A stretch of 64,000 nucleotides of DNA from an uncultured Altererythrobacter sp. (GTDB lineage Bacteria; Pseudomonadota; Alphaproteobacteria; Sphingomonadales; Sphingomonadaceae). Location of the stretch: positions 1-64,000 of the forward strand of contig CAJXNC010000008.1 of assembly GCA_913056125.1 (NCBI GenBank). The letters run 5' to 3'. A program made the translations under genes and the position numbers. Every line of letters begins with the position of its first letter. Position 1 is the stretch's first letter. Shown here piece by piece: positions 16,490-25,261 of the stretch. The notes beneath the pieces are model-generated. The model saw nothing but the letters and a program-made list of their open reading frames with translations. It did not search any database and was not told the DNA's origin.

Positions 16490-16532
16490 GCTTTCCATAT
16501 CTCGCACACTTCTCTCGCCCGGCACTTTGCTT

Positions 16533-17498
16533 ATGCCGCGCAAAGCCGTAACGCCTGCAAAGAAGTCAGGGAGAGATGCATTGAGCAAAGTTAAGGGCGA
16601 GGGCGAGCAGGACAGCGATCTGTCTGCCTACAAGTTCTATCATGCAGAAACAGAGGCGGAATTTGCCGATGCCGAGGTAGCCCGGACACCGCAGACCCGG
16701 CATCCCGCTTACAAGCTCGCCTTCCGCGACACCGATTTCCTGCTGCGCGAAGAATTGCGCCCGGTCCGCTTCCAGCTTGAGTTGCTCAAGCCGGAAATGC
16801 TGCTGGAAGAGGCGCGCGTCGGCTCGACCTTCGTCATGTACGGCTCGGCACGCATTCCCTCGCCGGAAAAGGCCGCCGAGATGGAGAAGGGCCTTGGCTA
16901 CCTCTCCGATCGCCAGCGCACGGTGGAGGAAAACCTCATCGCCAAGGCGAAATATTACGACGAAGCCTACAAGCTCGCGCGCAAGGTCAGCGAGAAGGCG
17001 ATCATCGAGGAAGGCTTGCGGCAGTTCGTGGTCTGCTCGGGCGGCGGACCTTCGATCATGGAAGCGGCGAACAAAGGCGCAAGCGATGCCGGGGCGGAGA
17101 GCATCGGCCTCAATATCGTCCTGCCGCATGAGCAAGCGCCGAACGAATATGTGACGCCCTATCTTTCGCTCAATTTCCACTATTTCGCGCTGAGGAAGAT
17201 GCACTTCCTGATCCGCGCACGGGCAGTGGCGGTGTTCCCCGGCGGCTTCGGAACCTGCGACGAATTGTTCGAACTGCTCACCCTGATCCAGACGGGCAAG
17301 ATGAAGCCGATCCCGATCCTGCTATTCGGCGAGAAGTTCTGGAATCGCATCGTCGATTTCGAAGGACTGGCGGAAGAGGGCACGATCAGCCGCAGCGATC
17401 TCGACCTTATCCATTGGTGTGAGACTGCCGAGGAGGGGTGGAAGCACGTCTGCAAATTCTACGAGCTGAGCGACGATCCCATCGCCGGTTGCGACTGA
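16533..17498 (+). CDS. LOG family protein (nucleoside 5'-monophosphate phosphoribohydrolase type)
   Basis: A protein of up to 321 residues. The LOG/lysine-decarboxylase-like Rossmann domain begins at TFVMYGSARIPSPEKA (residue ~94), has CSGGGPSIMEAANKGA (residue ~170), and ends in the family signature PGGFGTCDELFE (residue ~235). Characterised LOG proteins cleave cytokinin ribotides; bacterial homologues of the longer type are often misnamed lysine decarboxylases or act on other nucleotides. The start is uncertain: ATG 16533 has no good ribosome binding site, whereas a TTG at 16581 follows GGGAGA. It lies directly after tRNA-Gln and converges on thiD with an 8-bp gap. Confidence 0.87.
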   Translation: MPRKAVTPAKKSGRDALSKVKGEGEQDSDLSAYKFYHAETEAEFADAEVARTPQTRHPAYKLAFRDTDFLLREELRPVRFQLELLKPEMLLEEARVGSTFVMYGSARIPSPEKAAEMEKGLGYLSDRQRTVEENLIAKAKYYDEAYKLARKVSEKAIIEEGLRQFVVCSGGGPSIMEAANKGASDAGAESIGLNIVLPHEQAPNEYVTPYLSLNFHYFALRKMHFLIRARAVAVFPGGFGTCDELFELLTLIQTGKMKPIPILLFGEKFWNRIVDFEGLAEEGTISRSDLDLIHWCETAEEGWKHVCKFYELSDDPIAGCD

Positions 17499-17506
17499 CG
17501 CGCACT

Positions 17507-18259
17507 CTATTTGACAGCTTGATGTCCCATAGGACCGTGCCCGCGGCCGAAACCGGGGGCTGCGGCGAGTGCGCGGCGCACGAATTGCCGCGCCTCGGCA
17601 ATGGCATCGGGCAACGGTTTTCCCTGAGCAAGAAGCGTGGCGATGGCGCTTGATAGCGTGCAGCCCGTCCCGTGCGTATGCCGGCTCTCGATACGCGGAT
17701 CGCTCCAGCTCAACGGGACCTGGCCCGGCCGGTAAAGCGTATCGATCACTTCTGCCCCGTCAGCATCGCCGCCCTTGGCCAGGTAGGCCACGCCGCGCTC
17801 CTCCATGGCCGCGACGCCGCCTAGCGCTTGCAGCTCCGGCACGTTGGGGGTGGTGAGCGTCGCCAGCTCCATCAACCAGCCGAACACCTCTACCGTAGCC
17901 TCGTCCGCTAGCACCGCGCCGCTGGTGGCGACCATGACCGGGTCGAAGACGATCGGGCAGGGCAAGTCCTCCAGCCGGTCCGCTACCACCTCGGCGATAT
18001 CGGCGCTGCCGAGCATGCCGATCTTCACCGCGTCGACCCCGATATCCTCCATGCAGGCATCCATCTGCGCCGCCACGAAATCGGGCGAGAGCGCCTCCAC
18101 CCCGGTCACGCCTTTGCTGTTTTGAGCAGTGACGGCCGTGATGGCCGTCATGGCATAGCCGCCGAGCATGGTGATCGTCTTGATATCGGCCTGGATGCCC
18201 GCGCCGCCGGAAGAATCCGATCCGGCGATGGAGAGAATTCGTTTTGGGCGCTCGCTCAA
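17507..18259 (-). CDS. thiD: Hydroxymethylpyrimidine / phosphomethylpyrimidine kinase
   Basis: A 250-residue ThiD kinase of thiamine synthesis, phosphorylating HMP and HMP-P. It opens [23 protein letters not shown], contains VKIGMLGS and DPVMVATSG, and ends with the [14 protein letters not shown] anion-hole motif containing the catalytic Cys/Gly segment. Translation seems to begin at a TTG (18259) whose bases overlap the glmM stop (TTGA), giving coupled translation. It is unusual that a thiamine gene is tied to glmM, but the start overlap is clear. Confidence 0.93.
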   Translation of the reverse strand: MSERPKRILSIAGSDSSGGAGIQADIKTITMLGGYAMTAITAVTAQNSKGVTGVEALSPDFVAAQMDACMEDIGVDAVKIGMLGSADIAEVVADRLEDLPCPIVFDPVMVATSGAVLADEATVEVFGWLMELATLTTPNVPELQALGGVAAMEERGVAYLAKGGDADGAEVIDTLYRPGQVPLSWSDPRIESRHTHGTGCTLSSAIATLLAQGKPLPDAIAEARQFVRRALAAAPGFGRGHGPMGHQAVK

Positions 18260-19593
18260 GCGGCGTCCTCGACAGCCTGGCAGATCTGGTCCACCAGCCT
18301 TTCGACCTGGGCCTCGTCATCGCCTTCGGCCATGACGCGGATCAGCGGTTCGGTGCCGGACTTGCGGATCACCAGCCTGCCGGAACCGTTAAGCTCGCTC
18401 TCCGCCGCGGCGATCGAATCCTTCACCGATGCCGCCTCCAGCGGATTGCCGTCCTCGTAGCTGACATTCTTGAGCAGTTGCGGCACCGGATCGAACAGGT
18501 GCAGCAATTCCGAAGCAGGTTTGCCCGTGCGCACCAGTGCGGCCAGCACCTGCAGCGCGGCAATTGTTCCGTCGCCCGTGGTGGCATGGTCGAGCAGGAT
18601 CATATGGCCCGATTGCTCGCCGCCGACATTATACCCGCCCGCCTTCATCTTCTCGAGCACGTAGCGGTCGCCCACCTTGGCACGCACGAGGTCGAGGCCA
18701 AGGCCGGCAAGGTAGCGCTCGAGTCCGAGGTTGGACATGACGGTGGCGACGAGCCCGCCGCCCTTGAGCAGGCCGAGCTTGGCATAGCGGCCGCCGATCA
18801 GCGCCATGATCTGGTCGCCATCCACCGCCTGGCCCTTCTCGTCGATCACAATCAGCCGGTCTGCATCGCCATCGAGGGCAATGCCGACATCGGCGCCTTC
18901 CTCGATCACGCGGGCCTTGATCGCATCGAGCTTGGTCGAACCGACGCCGTCATTGATGTTGAGGCCATTGGGCGCAACGCCCATGGCGATCACTTCCGCG
19001 CCCAGTTCCCAGATCGCGGTGGGGGCGACGGAGTAGGCCGCGCCATGCGCGCAATCGACCACGATCTTGAGACCGTCGAGGCGGTATTCGTCGGGCAGTG
19101 ACTGCTTGACCGCATGGATATAGCGGCCGCGCGCATCGTCGATACGACGTGCCCTGCCGATGGCATCACCCTGCGCCAGCTCCTGCTCGCGCTGCATTTC
19201 GGCTTCGATGGCTTCCTCGTCCTCGTCCGACAGCTTGAAGCCGTCTGGTCCGAACAACTTGATGCCATTGTCGGGAAAGGCGTTGTGGCTGGCGGAAATC
19301 ATCACGCCGATATCGGCGCGCATCTCTCGCGTCAGCAGGGCCACGGCTGGAGTAGGCAGCGGCCCAGTCAGGATCACGTCCATGCCTACGCTGGTGAAGC
19401 CCGCGGTGAGGGCGTTTTCCATCATGTAGCCTGACAGGCGCGTGTCCTTGCCGATCACCACGCGGTGCTTGTGTGTGCCGCGCAGGAAATGCTTGCCGGC
19501 GGCCTGGCCCACCTTCATCGCGGTCGCGGCGGTCAGCTTGTCGGCATTGGCACGCCCGCGAATGCCGTCAGTGCCGAAAAATTCTCGTGCCAT
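18256..19593 (-). CDS. glmM: Phosphoglucosamine mutase
   Basis: A 445-residue GlmM, which interconverts glucosamine-6-phosphate and glucosamine-1-phosphate for UDP-GlcNAc and so for peptidoglycan and lipid A. Start [14 protein letters not shown]; phosphoserine loop [17 protein letters not shown] (residue ~100); metal-binding ALDGDADRL (residue ~240); sugar-binding GGEQSGH; phosphate-binding [17 protein letters not shown] 19593 was chosen over the adjacent GTG because AGAGGA lies 7 bp upstream. Length and motifs are complete. It is followed by overlapping thiD. Confidence 0.95.
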   Translation of the reverse strand: MAREFFGTDGIRGRANADKLTAATAMKVGQAAGKHFLRGTHKHRVVIGKDTRLSGYMMENALTAGFTSVGMDVILTGPLPTPAVALLTREMRADIGVMISASHNAFPDNGIKLFGPDGFKLSDEDEEAIEAEMQREQELAQGDAIGRARRIDDARGRYIHAVKQSLPDEYRLDGLKIVVDCAHGAAYSVAPTAIWELGAEVIAMGVAPNGLNINDGVGSTKLDAIKARVIEEGADVGIALDGDADRLIVIDEKGQAVDGDQIMALIGGRYAKLGLLKGGGLVATVMSNLGLERYLAGLGLDLVRAKVGDRYVLEKMKAGGYNVGGEQSGHMILLDHATTGDGTIAALQVLAALVRTGKPASELLHLFDPVPQLLKNVSYEDGNPLEAASVKDSIAAAESELNGSGRLVIRKSGTEPLIRVMAEGDDEAQVERLVDQICQAVEDAA

Positions 19594-19753
19594 CACTATC
19601 CTCTGGGCCGAAATTCCCGATCAGCCCTTGCAATGGCGCGGTGCGAGGTCAATGTCACGCCCAAGCCTTGCACTGCCCGCAGGGAATTTCTTGCAACCGG
19701 CGCACGTCTCGTGCGTTGGACAGGTACGAATACGATAACAGGAAGGGATCAAC

Positions 19754-20365
19754 ATGGCTTTCGAACTTCTGCCGCTGCCTTATGACAGTGAAGCGCTGGC
19801 ACCCGCGATCAGCGCGGAAACGCTGAGCTTCCATCACGGCAAGCACCACAATACCTACATCACCAAGATGAACGACGCGATTGCCGGTACCGACCTTGAC
19901 GGCAAGAGCCTCGAGGACGTGATCGTGGCGGCACGCGGCTCGAACCAGGGCCTGTTCAACAATGCTGCGCAGAGCTGGAACCACGGCTTCTACTGGCATT
20001 CGCTGGCTCCCTCTTCGAACGGTCCTTCGGGCGACCTTGCCGACATGATCGATGCCGCCTTCGGTTCGCTCGACGAACTCAAGGCGCAACTCGAAGCTCG
20101 CGGCGCCGGCCACTTCGCCAGCGGCTGGGTCTGGCTCGCCGAAAAGGACGGCAAGCTCTCGATCGAGGAAACCCATGATGGCGACACGATCGCCGATAGC
20201 GGCTTCAATCCGCTGCTGGTCATCGATGTGTGGGAACATGCCTATTACATCGACCATCGCAATGCTCGCCCGGCTTACCTGAAAGCGGTCGTCAACGACC
20301 TGCTGAACTGGGACTTCGCAGCAGACAACCTCGCGCGCGGATCGGCCTGGACCTACCCGGCCTGA
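19754..20365 (+). CDS. sodB: Fe/Mn superoxide dismutase
   Basis: A 203-residue cytosolic superoxide dismutase. Metal ligands are visible: His in LSFHHGKHHNTYI (residue ~27), His in AQSWNHGFYWHS (~79), and Asp/His in VIDVWEHAYYIDH (~160). The NHGFYWHSLAP pattern and the Gln placement AAQSWNH favour the iron form. A strong ribosome binding site (AGGAAGGG) precedes the ATG. A perfect hairpin terminator follows 18 bp after the stop. It is divergent from glmM over 160 bp and monocistronic. Confidence 0.95.
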   Translation: MAFELLPLPYDSEALAPAISAETLSFHHGKHHNTYITKMNDAIAGTDLDGKSLEDVIVAARGSNQGLFNNAAQSWNHGFYWHSLAPSSNGPSGDLADMIDAAFGSLDELKAQLEARGAGHFASGWVWLAEKDGKLSIEETHDGDTIADSGFNPLLVIDVWEHAYYIDHRNARPAYLKAVVNDLLNWDFAADNLARGSAWTYPA

Positions 20366-20382
20366 TCGCATCGCGATATGTT

Positions 20383-20420
20383 GAAAAGGCCCGCCGCACT
20401 TCGGTGCGGCGGGCCTTTTC
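20383..20420. terminator. Perfect 17-bp hairpin terminator between sodB and the AI-2E gene
   Basis: Arms 20383-20399 and 20404-20420 are perfectly complementary (GAAAAGGCCCGCCGCAC) with a TTCG tetraloop; A and T runs flank each side, so it can end transcripts in both directions. It serves sodB on the plus strand and the converging AI-2E permease gene on the minus strand. Confidence 0.92.
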
Positions 20421-20428
20421 GTTGCCGC

Positions 20429-21592
20429 CTAGTCTTCGGACGAGAGGTCGAGAATATTATTGGCGAATAGCGGCTCGCCGAACAGGAAGCCGACCAGGTT
20501 CGGCTTGCCCAGATGATCGACCAGCGCGGTGAGTGTCAGCAGGAGCGGCACCGAAAGCAGAGCACCCGCCACGCCCCAGATCCAGCTGAAATAGGACAAA
20601 GCGAGCAAGATCATCACCGGGTTCATGGTGAAGCGGGCACCGAGCACCGACGGCGTGACGACATTGGCCTCCACCGTATGCAGGCCCAGATAGGCCGCTG
20701 CCGGAATCATGCCCACGATCATGTTATCGGCGGTGCCGAGCCCGAACAGGGCGAGCAGGGCAATCATCACGATCGGGCCGACATAGGGCAGGAAGTTGAG
20801 TAGGGCGGCGAGGCCGCCCCACATGACCGGGGCGTCCATGCCCATAAGCCATGCGCCCAGCGCCACGACCACGCCGACGCCGACATTTATCATGCCCACG
20901 GTAAGGATGTAGGCAGCGACACGATCCTGCACCTCGCGCAGCACACGGGCGGCCTTGAGGCTGGAATCGACTGCCTTGCGGTCGAGCAGCAGGCGTCGGC
21001 GCAGGCGCGTGCGCGATTCGATCATGAAGAAGGCGAGCAGCAGCGTCAGCAGTACTTCGAGCAAGACCGTCGGTGTCGCGAATGCCAGCTGTTCGAGGAT
21101 CGAGGGGCCGGCAAGCACGACCTGCTGGCCGCTTTCGGTGCCGACGATGGCAGTGATCTGCTCGTTAAGCTGGCTCAGCCAGGCAATGCTCATCTTGATG
21201 TCGCTGAAGTGCTGCCCGACCTGCGCGATCATCTGCGGCACTTCGTCATAGAGCGAGATCGCGGGGGCGAGCACGACGGACAAGGCAAGGGCCAACACGG
21301 CCATCAGCACGACGATCGAAAGCAGCGATGCAAGGAAATTTGGCAGGCCCCAGCCCGCCAGCTTGTCTGCCAGCGGTGACAGCAGGATCGTCAGTACGAT
21401 TGCGGCGACCAGCGGCAGGAAAACCACGGCACCGATGGACAGCACGAAGGGGAGGGCGAGGAACAGGCCAATGGCCAGCAGGACCACGAGCGCCGAAATC
21501 AGGCGCAATTCCTGATCGGCAAAGGTCATGGTCCGCAGACGACGTGGCCTGTCCTGCGCCCTGCTTTCCTTTGCAGAATCGGATGAACTCAT
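20429..21592 (-). CDS. AI-2E family transporter (PerM/YdiK type)
   Basis: A 387-residue inner-membrane protein with about eight predicted helices, in the pattern of the AI-2E exporter/PerM family: paired N-terminal helices (ISALVVLLAIGLFLALPFVL, VVFLPLVAAIVLTILL), a long soluble loop (residues ~120-190), then the conserved FLPYVGPIVMIALLALFGLG segment near residue 265. Family substrates are varied and mostly unproven; some members are Na+/H+ antiporters. ATG 21592 follows GGAAG. The minus-strand gene shares the terminator with sodB and lies downstream of ecfG (72-bp gap), so it might be part of the stress operon. Confidence 0.85.
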   Translation of the reverse strand: MSSSDSAKESRAQDRPRRLRTMTFADQELRLISALVVLLAIGLFLALPFVLSIGAVVFLPLVAAIVLTILLSPLADKLAGWGLPNFLASLLSIVVLMAVLALALSVVLAPAISLYDEVPQMIAQVGQHFSDIKMSIAWLSQLNEQITAIVGTESGQQVVLAGPSILEQLAFATPTVLLEVLLTLLLAFFMIESRTRLRRRLLLDRKAVDSSLKAARVLREVQDRVAAYILTVGMINVGVGVVVALGAWLMGMDAPVMWGGLAALLNFLPYVGPIVMIALLALFGLGTADNMIVGMIPAAAYLGLHTVEANVVTPSVLGARFTMNPVMILLALSYFSWIWGVAGALLSVPLLLTLTALVDHLGKPNLVGFLFGEPLFANNILDLSSED

Positions 21593-21664
21593 TGCGCTTC
21601 CACCTGGACCCCCAAGGTCCCGCTCCATTGAATGGCGCGCGGAAGCGGCAGGATCAAGCTCTGC

Positions 21665-22294
21665 TCACTTGGTAGGCACGGTTTCGCCGCGCCCGGCAGC
21701 GACCTCGTCAAGCTCTTCAAGGATGGCGCGATGGGCGGCAGGATCGTCGATCGCGCGGTCGGGAATGTTGCCTTCCTCGATCATGGAATTGAGCGTGGCA
21801 CGTGCGCGGCCTACGCGGCTCTTGATGGTGCCCACGGCGCAGCCGCAAATGTCTGCTGCTTCCTCATAGGAAAAGCCGCCAGCTCCCACCAGCAGCAGAG
21901 CCTCGCGCCGTTCGGGCGGAAGGGTGAGCAGGGCGCGATGCATGTCGGACAGGTGGATCGGTTCCTCCTGTCCTGCCGGGGCGGTCAGGATGCGCTCGGC
22001 CACGCCCTCGTCATATTCGCCGCGAAAGCGATTGCGGCGCATGTCGGTGAGATAGGCGTTGCGCAGGATGACGAAAGTCCAGGCGCGCATGGAAGTGCCG
22101 GGTTCGAAGCGATCCTGTGCGGCCCAGGCCTTGAGCAGCGTTTCCTGCACAAGGTCGTCGGCCATATCGGGACGGCCGCACAGGCCCCGGGCAAAGGCGC
22201 GCAGGTGCGGGACGACCTCGGTCAGTTCCCGTTTGAAGGCGCGCCTGTCCTCGGCGCTGCGCTTGGGCAGCTCTTTCTTGCCAGGCTCGCTCAT
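21665..22294 (-). CDS. ecfG: General stress response ECF sigma factor EcfG
   Basis: A 209-residue ECF sigma factor. Region 2 reads VPHLRAFARGLCGRPDMADDLVQETLLKAW and region 4 contains LTLPPERREALLLVGAGGFSYEEAADICGCAVGTIKSRVGRAR, both matching the alphaproteobacterial EcfG class. A ~30-residue C-terminal tail follows. EcfG drives the general stress response and is held by the anti-sigma NepR until phosphorylated PhyR removes NepR. ATG 22294 overlaps the nepR stop (ATGA), the standard nepR-ecfG arrangement. PhyR itself is not encoded in this window. Confidence 0.93.
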   Translation of the reverse strand: MSEPGKKELPKRSAEDRRAFKRELTEVVPHLRAFARGLCGRPDMADDLVQETLLKAWAAQDRFEPGTSMRAWTFVILRNAYLTDMRRNRFRGEYDEGVAERILTAPAGQEEPIHLSDMHRALLTLPPERREALLLVGAGGFSYEEAADICGCAVGTIKSRVGRARATLNSMIEEGNIPDRAIDDPAAHRAILEELDEVAAGRGETVPTK

Positions 22295-22485
22295 TCGCCC
22301 TCGCCGTCGTCGAGTTTGGAGAGCAGGTCCTTGAAGGAATCGGGTAGCGGTTCCTCGAGGACGGAATCGTAGATTTGCTTGAGGCCATTGGCCCATTGCG
22401 GCGATTCAGAAGCGAAGCCCTTGGTCCGTGGACCGGTTGCGGCAACACTGTCTAACGCTGGTGACTTGGTCGATTTGTCGTTCAT
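22291..22485 (-). CDS. nepR: Anti-sigma factor NepR
   Basis: A 64-residue NepR-type anti-sigma factor. The conserved helices are recognisable in the C-terminal half: WANGLKQIYDSVLEEPLPDSFKDLLSKLDD. The N terminus is polar and variable, as in the family. NepR binds EcfG in the absence of stress and PhyR-P during stress. ATG 22485 (MNDKST) is favoured because upstream in-frame sequence is not conserved. It overlaps ecfG by 4 bp and has an EcfG-type promoter about 110 bp upstream, implying autoregulation. Confidence 0.9.
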   Translation of the reverse strand: MNDKSTKSPALDSVAATGPRTKGFASESPQWANGLKQIYDSVLEEPLPDSFKDLLSKLDDGEGE

Positions 22486-22595
22486 TGCTTTTCGCAGGCC
22501 TGTCCCGATCTGTACTTGGCGCGGTTCCGATTGCCCGAGATGTTGCAACAAAGCATCGCGCGCCGCCCATTTATGCGGTCATACTATCTTGCTCC

Positions 22596-22622
22596 GGAAC
22601 GAAAAGGGAGCCTTCCGGTTCC
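22596..22622. promoter_or_regulatory. Overlapping divergent EcfG-type promoters
   Basis: On the minus strand GGAAC (22622-22618) is followed after 16 bases by CGTT (22601-22598), an exact match to the EcfG consensus GGAAC-N16-CGTT, pointing at nepR-ecfG. On the plus strand GGAAC (22596-22600) is followed after 16 bases by GGTT (22617-22620), a near match pointing at the HWE kinase gene. The two elements interlock because the -35 of one overlaps the -10 of the other. Confidence 0.75.
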
Positions 22623-22710
22623 CCGTCAAGGGCGAGAAGCTGAAAATTGGTACCTGACACGGCGCCGAGGCAAATCTGCAAGGCGCAAAGACTATGAACG
22701 AGGGGAGGCT

Positions 22711-24423
22711 ATGAAAGCCTCCATAATGGAGTTTCCGGTGAGCAAGGCGAGTGCCAAACGAAGCAGGACGAAAAGGTGGCTCGTCCACTATCCGCGGGCC
22801 CTGCCTGCGGGTATCTTCGTGCTCGTCGCCGCTATCACAATACTCAGCATCTTTGCCATCGAACGCAGCGAGGCGCAGCGTGCGACTGCGCAACTGCACA
22901 GCCGGACCACCGCAATCGCTTCCGCGCTCGAGCGCAGGGCCAATGCCAGCAGCGCCTATCTTCGGGCCGGTGCCGCCCTGCTTGCCTCGCTGGAAGTGGT
23001 GGAAGCAGGCCGCTTCCGCCGTTTCGTCAGCGAGTTGCGGCTCGATGCCGACTATCGCGGTGCTGAAGGAATCGGCTGGGCCCAGGTGGTGCGCCCTTCC
23101 CAAATAGGCGCGTTCAACGAATTGCTGGCGGCAACTGCGCCGCTTCCCGCGCAGCTTTATCCTGTACCGTCGGGTCAGCAGCCCTATTCCGTTCCGGTCA
23201 CCTACCTCCAACCGGATACCGAGCGGAACCGCCGTGCCCTGGGCTTCGATATGTATTCTGAAAGCGTCCGTCGCGCTGCAATGGACGAGGCCGAACGCTC
23301 GGCGCGTCCTACGGCGAGTGGCAAGGTGGTGCTGCGGCAGGAAGGTTCGGGGGAAGAGCCCGGCTTCCTGATCTATATGCCGGTTTTCGAGGCCGTTGGC
23401 GGCGGGCGGCAATTGCGCGGCTTCATTTACAGCCCCTTCAATGCCAATGACTTCCTCTCCTCTGCGCTCGAACTCGAGGATGCCGGCAGCTACGGCGTCA
23501 GCCTCTATTCCGGATCAGCCGACGAGGCCAACCTGCTGGCAAGGACTTACAGCCAGGTTGAACAAGAACGTCAGCGCCATACGGAAACGGTCAATATCGC
23601 CAATGCGCCGTTCGTGCTCCAAGTAAGCCAGGCCAACCCTGATGTTCTTTCCGGACTGTCGATGGCGACAATCATCTTCGGCCTGCTCGTAGCCAGCCTG
23701 CTGATGCTCGTCGTGCGCATGCTGACACAGCAGGCGATCGAGGACGAGGCTTCGATCCACTGGTTCGCCGAGCAGGCGTCCATCCGCAATTCGCTGACCC
23801 GAGAGCTCAACCACCGGGTCAAGAACACGCTCGCCAACGTGCTGTCGATCATTGCATTGACCCGCCGTCGCGCCGATGACGTGACGAGCTTCGCCGATGG
23901 TCTTGATGGCCGGATCCGGGCCCTTTCGGCGACGCATGACCTGCTGACCAAGTCCGACTGGGGGACCACGCCGATCCGTTCCGTCGTTAGTGCCGAACTG
24001 CTACCCTACGAGCAGGGTACCGAGCATGTCGTGGAGATCGAAGGTCCCGATATCGCCCTTGCGCCCAATGATGCGCTTTCCCTCGGCCTTGCCATGCACG
24101 AACTGGCGACCAATGCCGCCAAATATGGTGCACTTAGCCAAACGGGCGGCAAGGTGGAGATCAGCTGGACGCTGCTAGATGACGATCTCGTCAAGGTGAC
24201 CTGGAAGGAGAGTGGCGGGCCGCCTGTGGCGCCCGATCGCGGGCGCGGCTTCGGTACCGACCTGATCGAACGGATCGTCGCCAATGAGCTGCGCAACCCC
24301 GTCAAACTGGACTTCGATCCCGCAGGCGTGCGCTGCGAGCTGACCATTCCGGTGCGCCAGCCAAGCGAGTTCGCCATGCGCGCCAACAAGGCAGAAATGC
24401 GTAGCGCCAAGCCGGAAGATTGA
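22711..24423 (+). CDS. CHASE-domain HWE/HisKA_2 sensor histidine kinase
   Basis: A 570-residue membrane sensor kinase. A first helix (residues ~32-52) is followed by a periplasmic CHASE domain (~60-300, with AEGIGWAQVV near 125 and GFIYSPFNANDF near 240), a second helix (~312-335), then the kinase core. The phospho-acceptor is His368 in ELNHRVKNTLANVLSII. The ATP domain has HELATNAAKYGALS and WKESGGP, as in HWE/HisKA_2 kinases that feed PhyR in the general stress response. ATG 22711 has an AGGGGAGG site. It is divergent from nepR-ecfG and shares the interlocked EcfG promoter region, so it is the likely PhyR kinase of this module. Confidence 0.9.
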   Translation: MKASIMEFPVSKASAKRSRTKRWLVHYPRALPAGIFVLVAAITILSIFAIERSEAQRATAQLHSRTTAIASALERRANASSAYLRAGAALLASLEVVEAGRFRRFVSELRLDADYRGAEGIGWAQVVRPSQIGAFNELLAATAPLPAQLYPVPSGQQPYSVPVTYLQPDTERNRRALGFDMYSESVRRAAMDEAERSARPTASGKVVLRQEGSGEEPGFLIYMPVFEAVGGGRQLRGFIYSPFNANDFLSSALELEDAGSYGVSLYSGSADEANLLARTYSQVEQERQRHTETVNIANAPFVLQVSQANPDVLSGLSMATIIFGLLVASLLMLVVRMLTQQAIEDEASIHWFAEQASIRNSLTRELNHRVKNTLANVLSIIALTRRRADDVTSFADGLDGRIRALSATHDLLTKSDWGTTPIRSVVSAELLPYEQGTEHVVEIEGPDIALAPNDALSLGLAMHELATNAAKYGALSQTGGKVEISWTLLDDDLVKVTWKESGGPPVAPDRGRGFGTDLIERIVANELRNPVKLDFDPAGVRCELTIPVRQPSEFAMRANKAEMRSAKPED

Positions 24424-24484
24424 TCTGACCGCCGCGCATAACGCAAGCTGGACCAGCTATATCTGAGTGTATACAGCAGCGGCC

Positions 24485-25261
24485 ATGCCCCGCCTTCGAC
24501 TCCCGTTTCTACGCCCGATCCTGTGCCTGCTGGGCGCATGCCTGCTGGCATCCTGCGGGCAGCAGGAAACGCGAGGCCCGGTTGTGCTTGCGGCGGCCAG
24601 CCTGCAGGAAGCAATGGAATACGTCGCCGATGCATGGGAAGCGCAGGGGCATCCCAGGCCGGTCCTGTCTTTTGCCGGGACCTCCTCGCTCGCTCGCCAG
24701 ATCGAGGCCGGTGCACCCGCCGACATCTTCATATCCGCCGACGAGCAATGGATGGATTTTCTCGAGGACCAAGGGCTGATCGATGCCTACAGCAGGCGCG
24801 ACCTGCTGAGGAATTCGCTGGTGCTCGTTGGCGGGCAAGCCGGTGATGCAAGCTGGCAGGCAGAAGTACCCCTCGCCGATGTCGTCGGAAGCGGTCGGAT
24901 CGCCGTTGCCGATACCCAAGCCGTTCCGGCCGGGCGTTATGCCCGGGCAGCACTGGAAAGCCTGGGCGATTGGGAAACGCTCGAGGGGCAGCTTGTCCCG
25001 ACGGAAAATGTTCGCGCGGCGCTGGCACTGGTGGAGCGCGGCGAGGTGCCCTTCGGCATCGTCTATGCCACTGATGCGCAGGCCTCGACGTCGGTCGCCA
25101 TAGCCGGACAATTTCCCGGCAACAGCCACCCGCCGATTATCTATCCCGTGGCCATGCTGGCAAGCAGCACGCAGACAGAGGCAGATGCTTTCCTCGCCTT
25201 TCTCGGTTCGGAGGAAGCACGACGAATCTTCGCCGGATACGGCTTCGGTATCGCGCGCTGA
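24485..25261 (+). CDS. modA: Molybdate ABC transporter, substrate-binding lipoprotein
   Basis: A 258-residue periplasmic binding protein. The signal peptide ends in a lipobox (LLASC, Cys ~ residue 23), so it is a lipoprotein. ModA motifs follow: VVLAAASLQEAMEYVADAW, SFAGTSSLARQIEAGAPADIFISAD, and VERGEVPFGIVYATDA. It captures molybdate or tungstate outside the inner membrane for ModBC. ATG 24485 gives a conventional signal sequence (a GTG at 24467 is less likely). The stop overlaps the modB start by one base (TGATG). Confidence 0.9.
   Translation: MPRLRLPFLRPILCLLGACLLASCGQQETRGPVVLAAASLQEAMEYVADAWEAQGHPRPVLSFAGTSSLARQIEAGAPADIFISADEQWMDFLEDQGLIDAYSRRDLLRNSLVLVGGQAGDASWQAEVPLADVVGSGRIAVADTQAVPAGRYARAALESLGDWETLEGQLVPTENVRAALALVERGEVPFGIVYATDAQASTSVAIAGQFPGNSHPPIIYPVAMLASSTQTEADAFLAFLGSEEARRIFAGYGFGIAR

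Noticed and set aside
22594-22600. Possible standard sigma-70 box upstream of the HWE kinase
   Set aside because: Only the EcfG-like element matched with correct spacing; no -10/-35 pair stood out.
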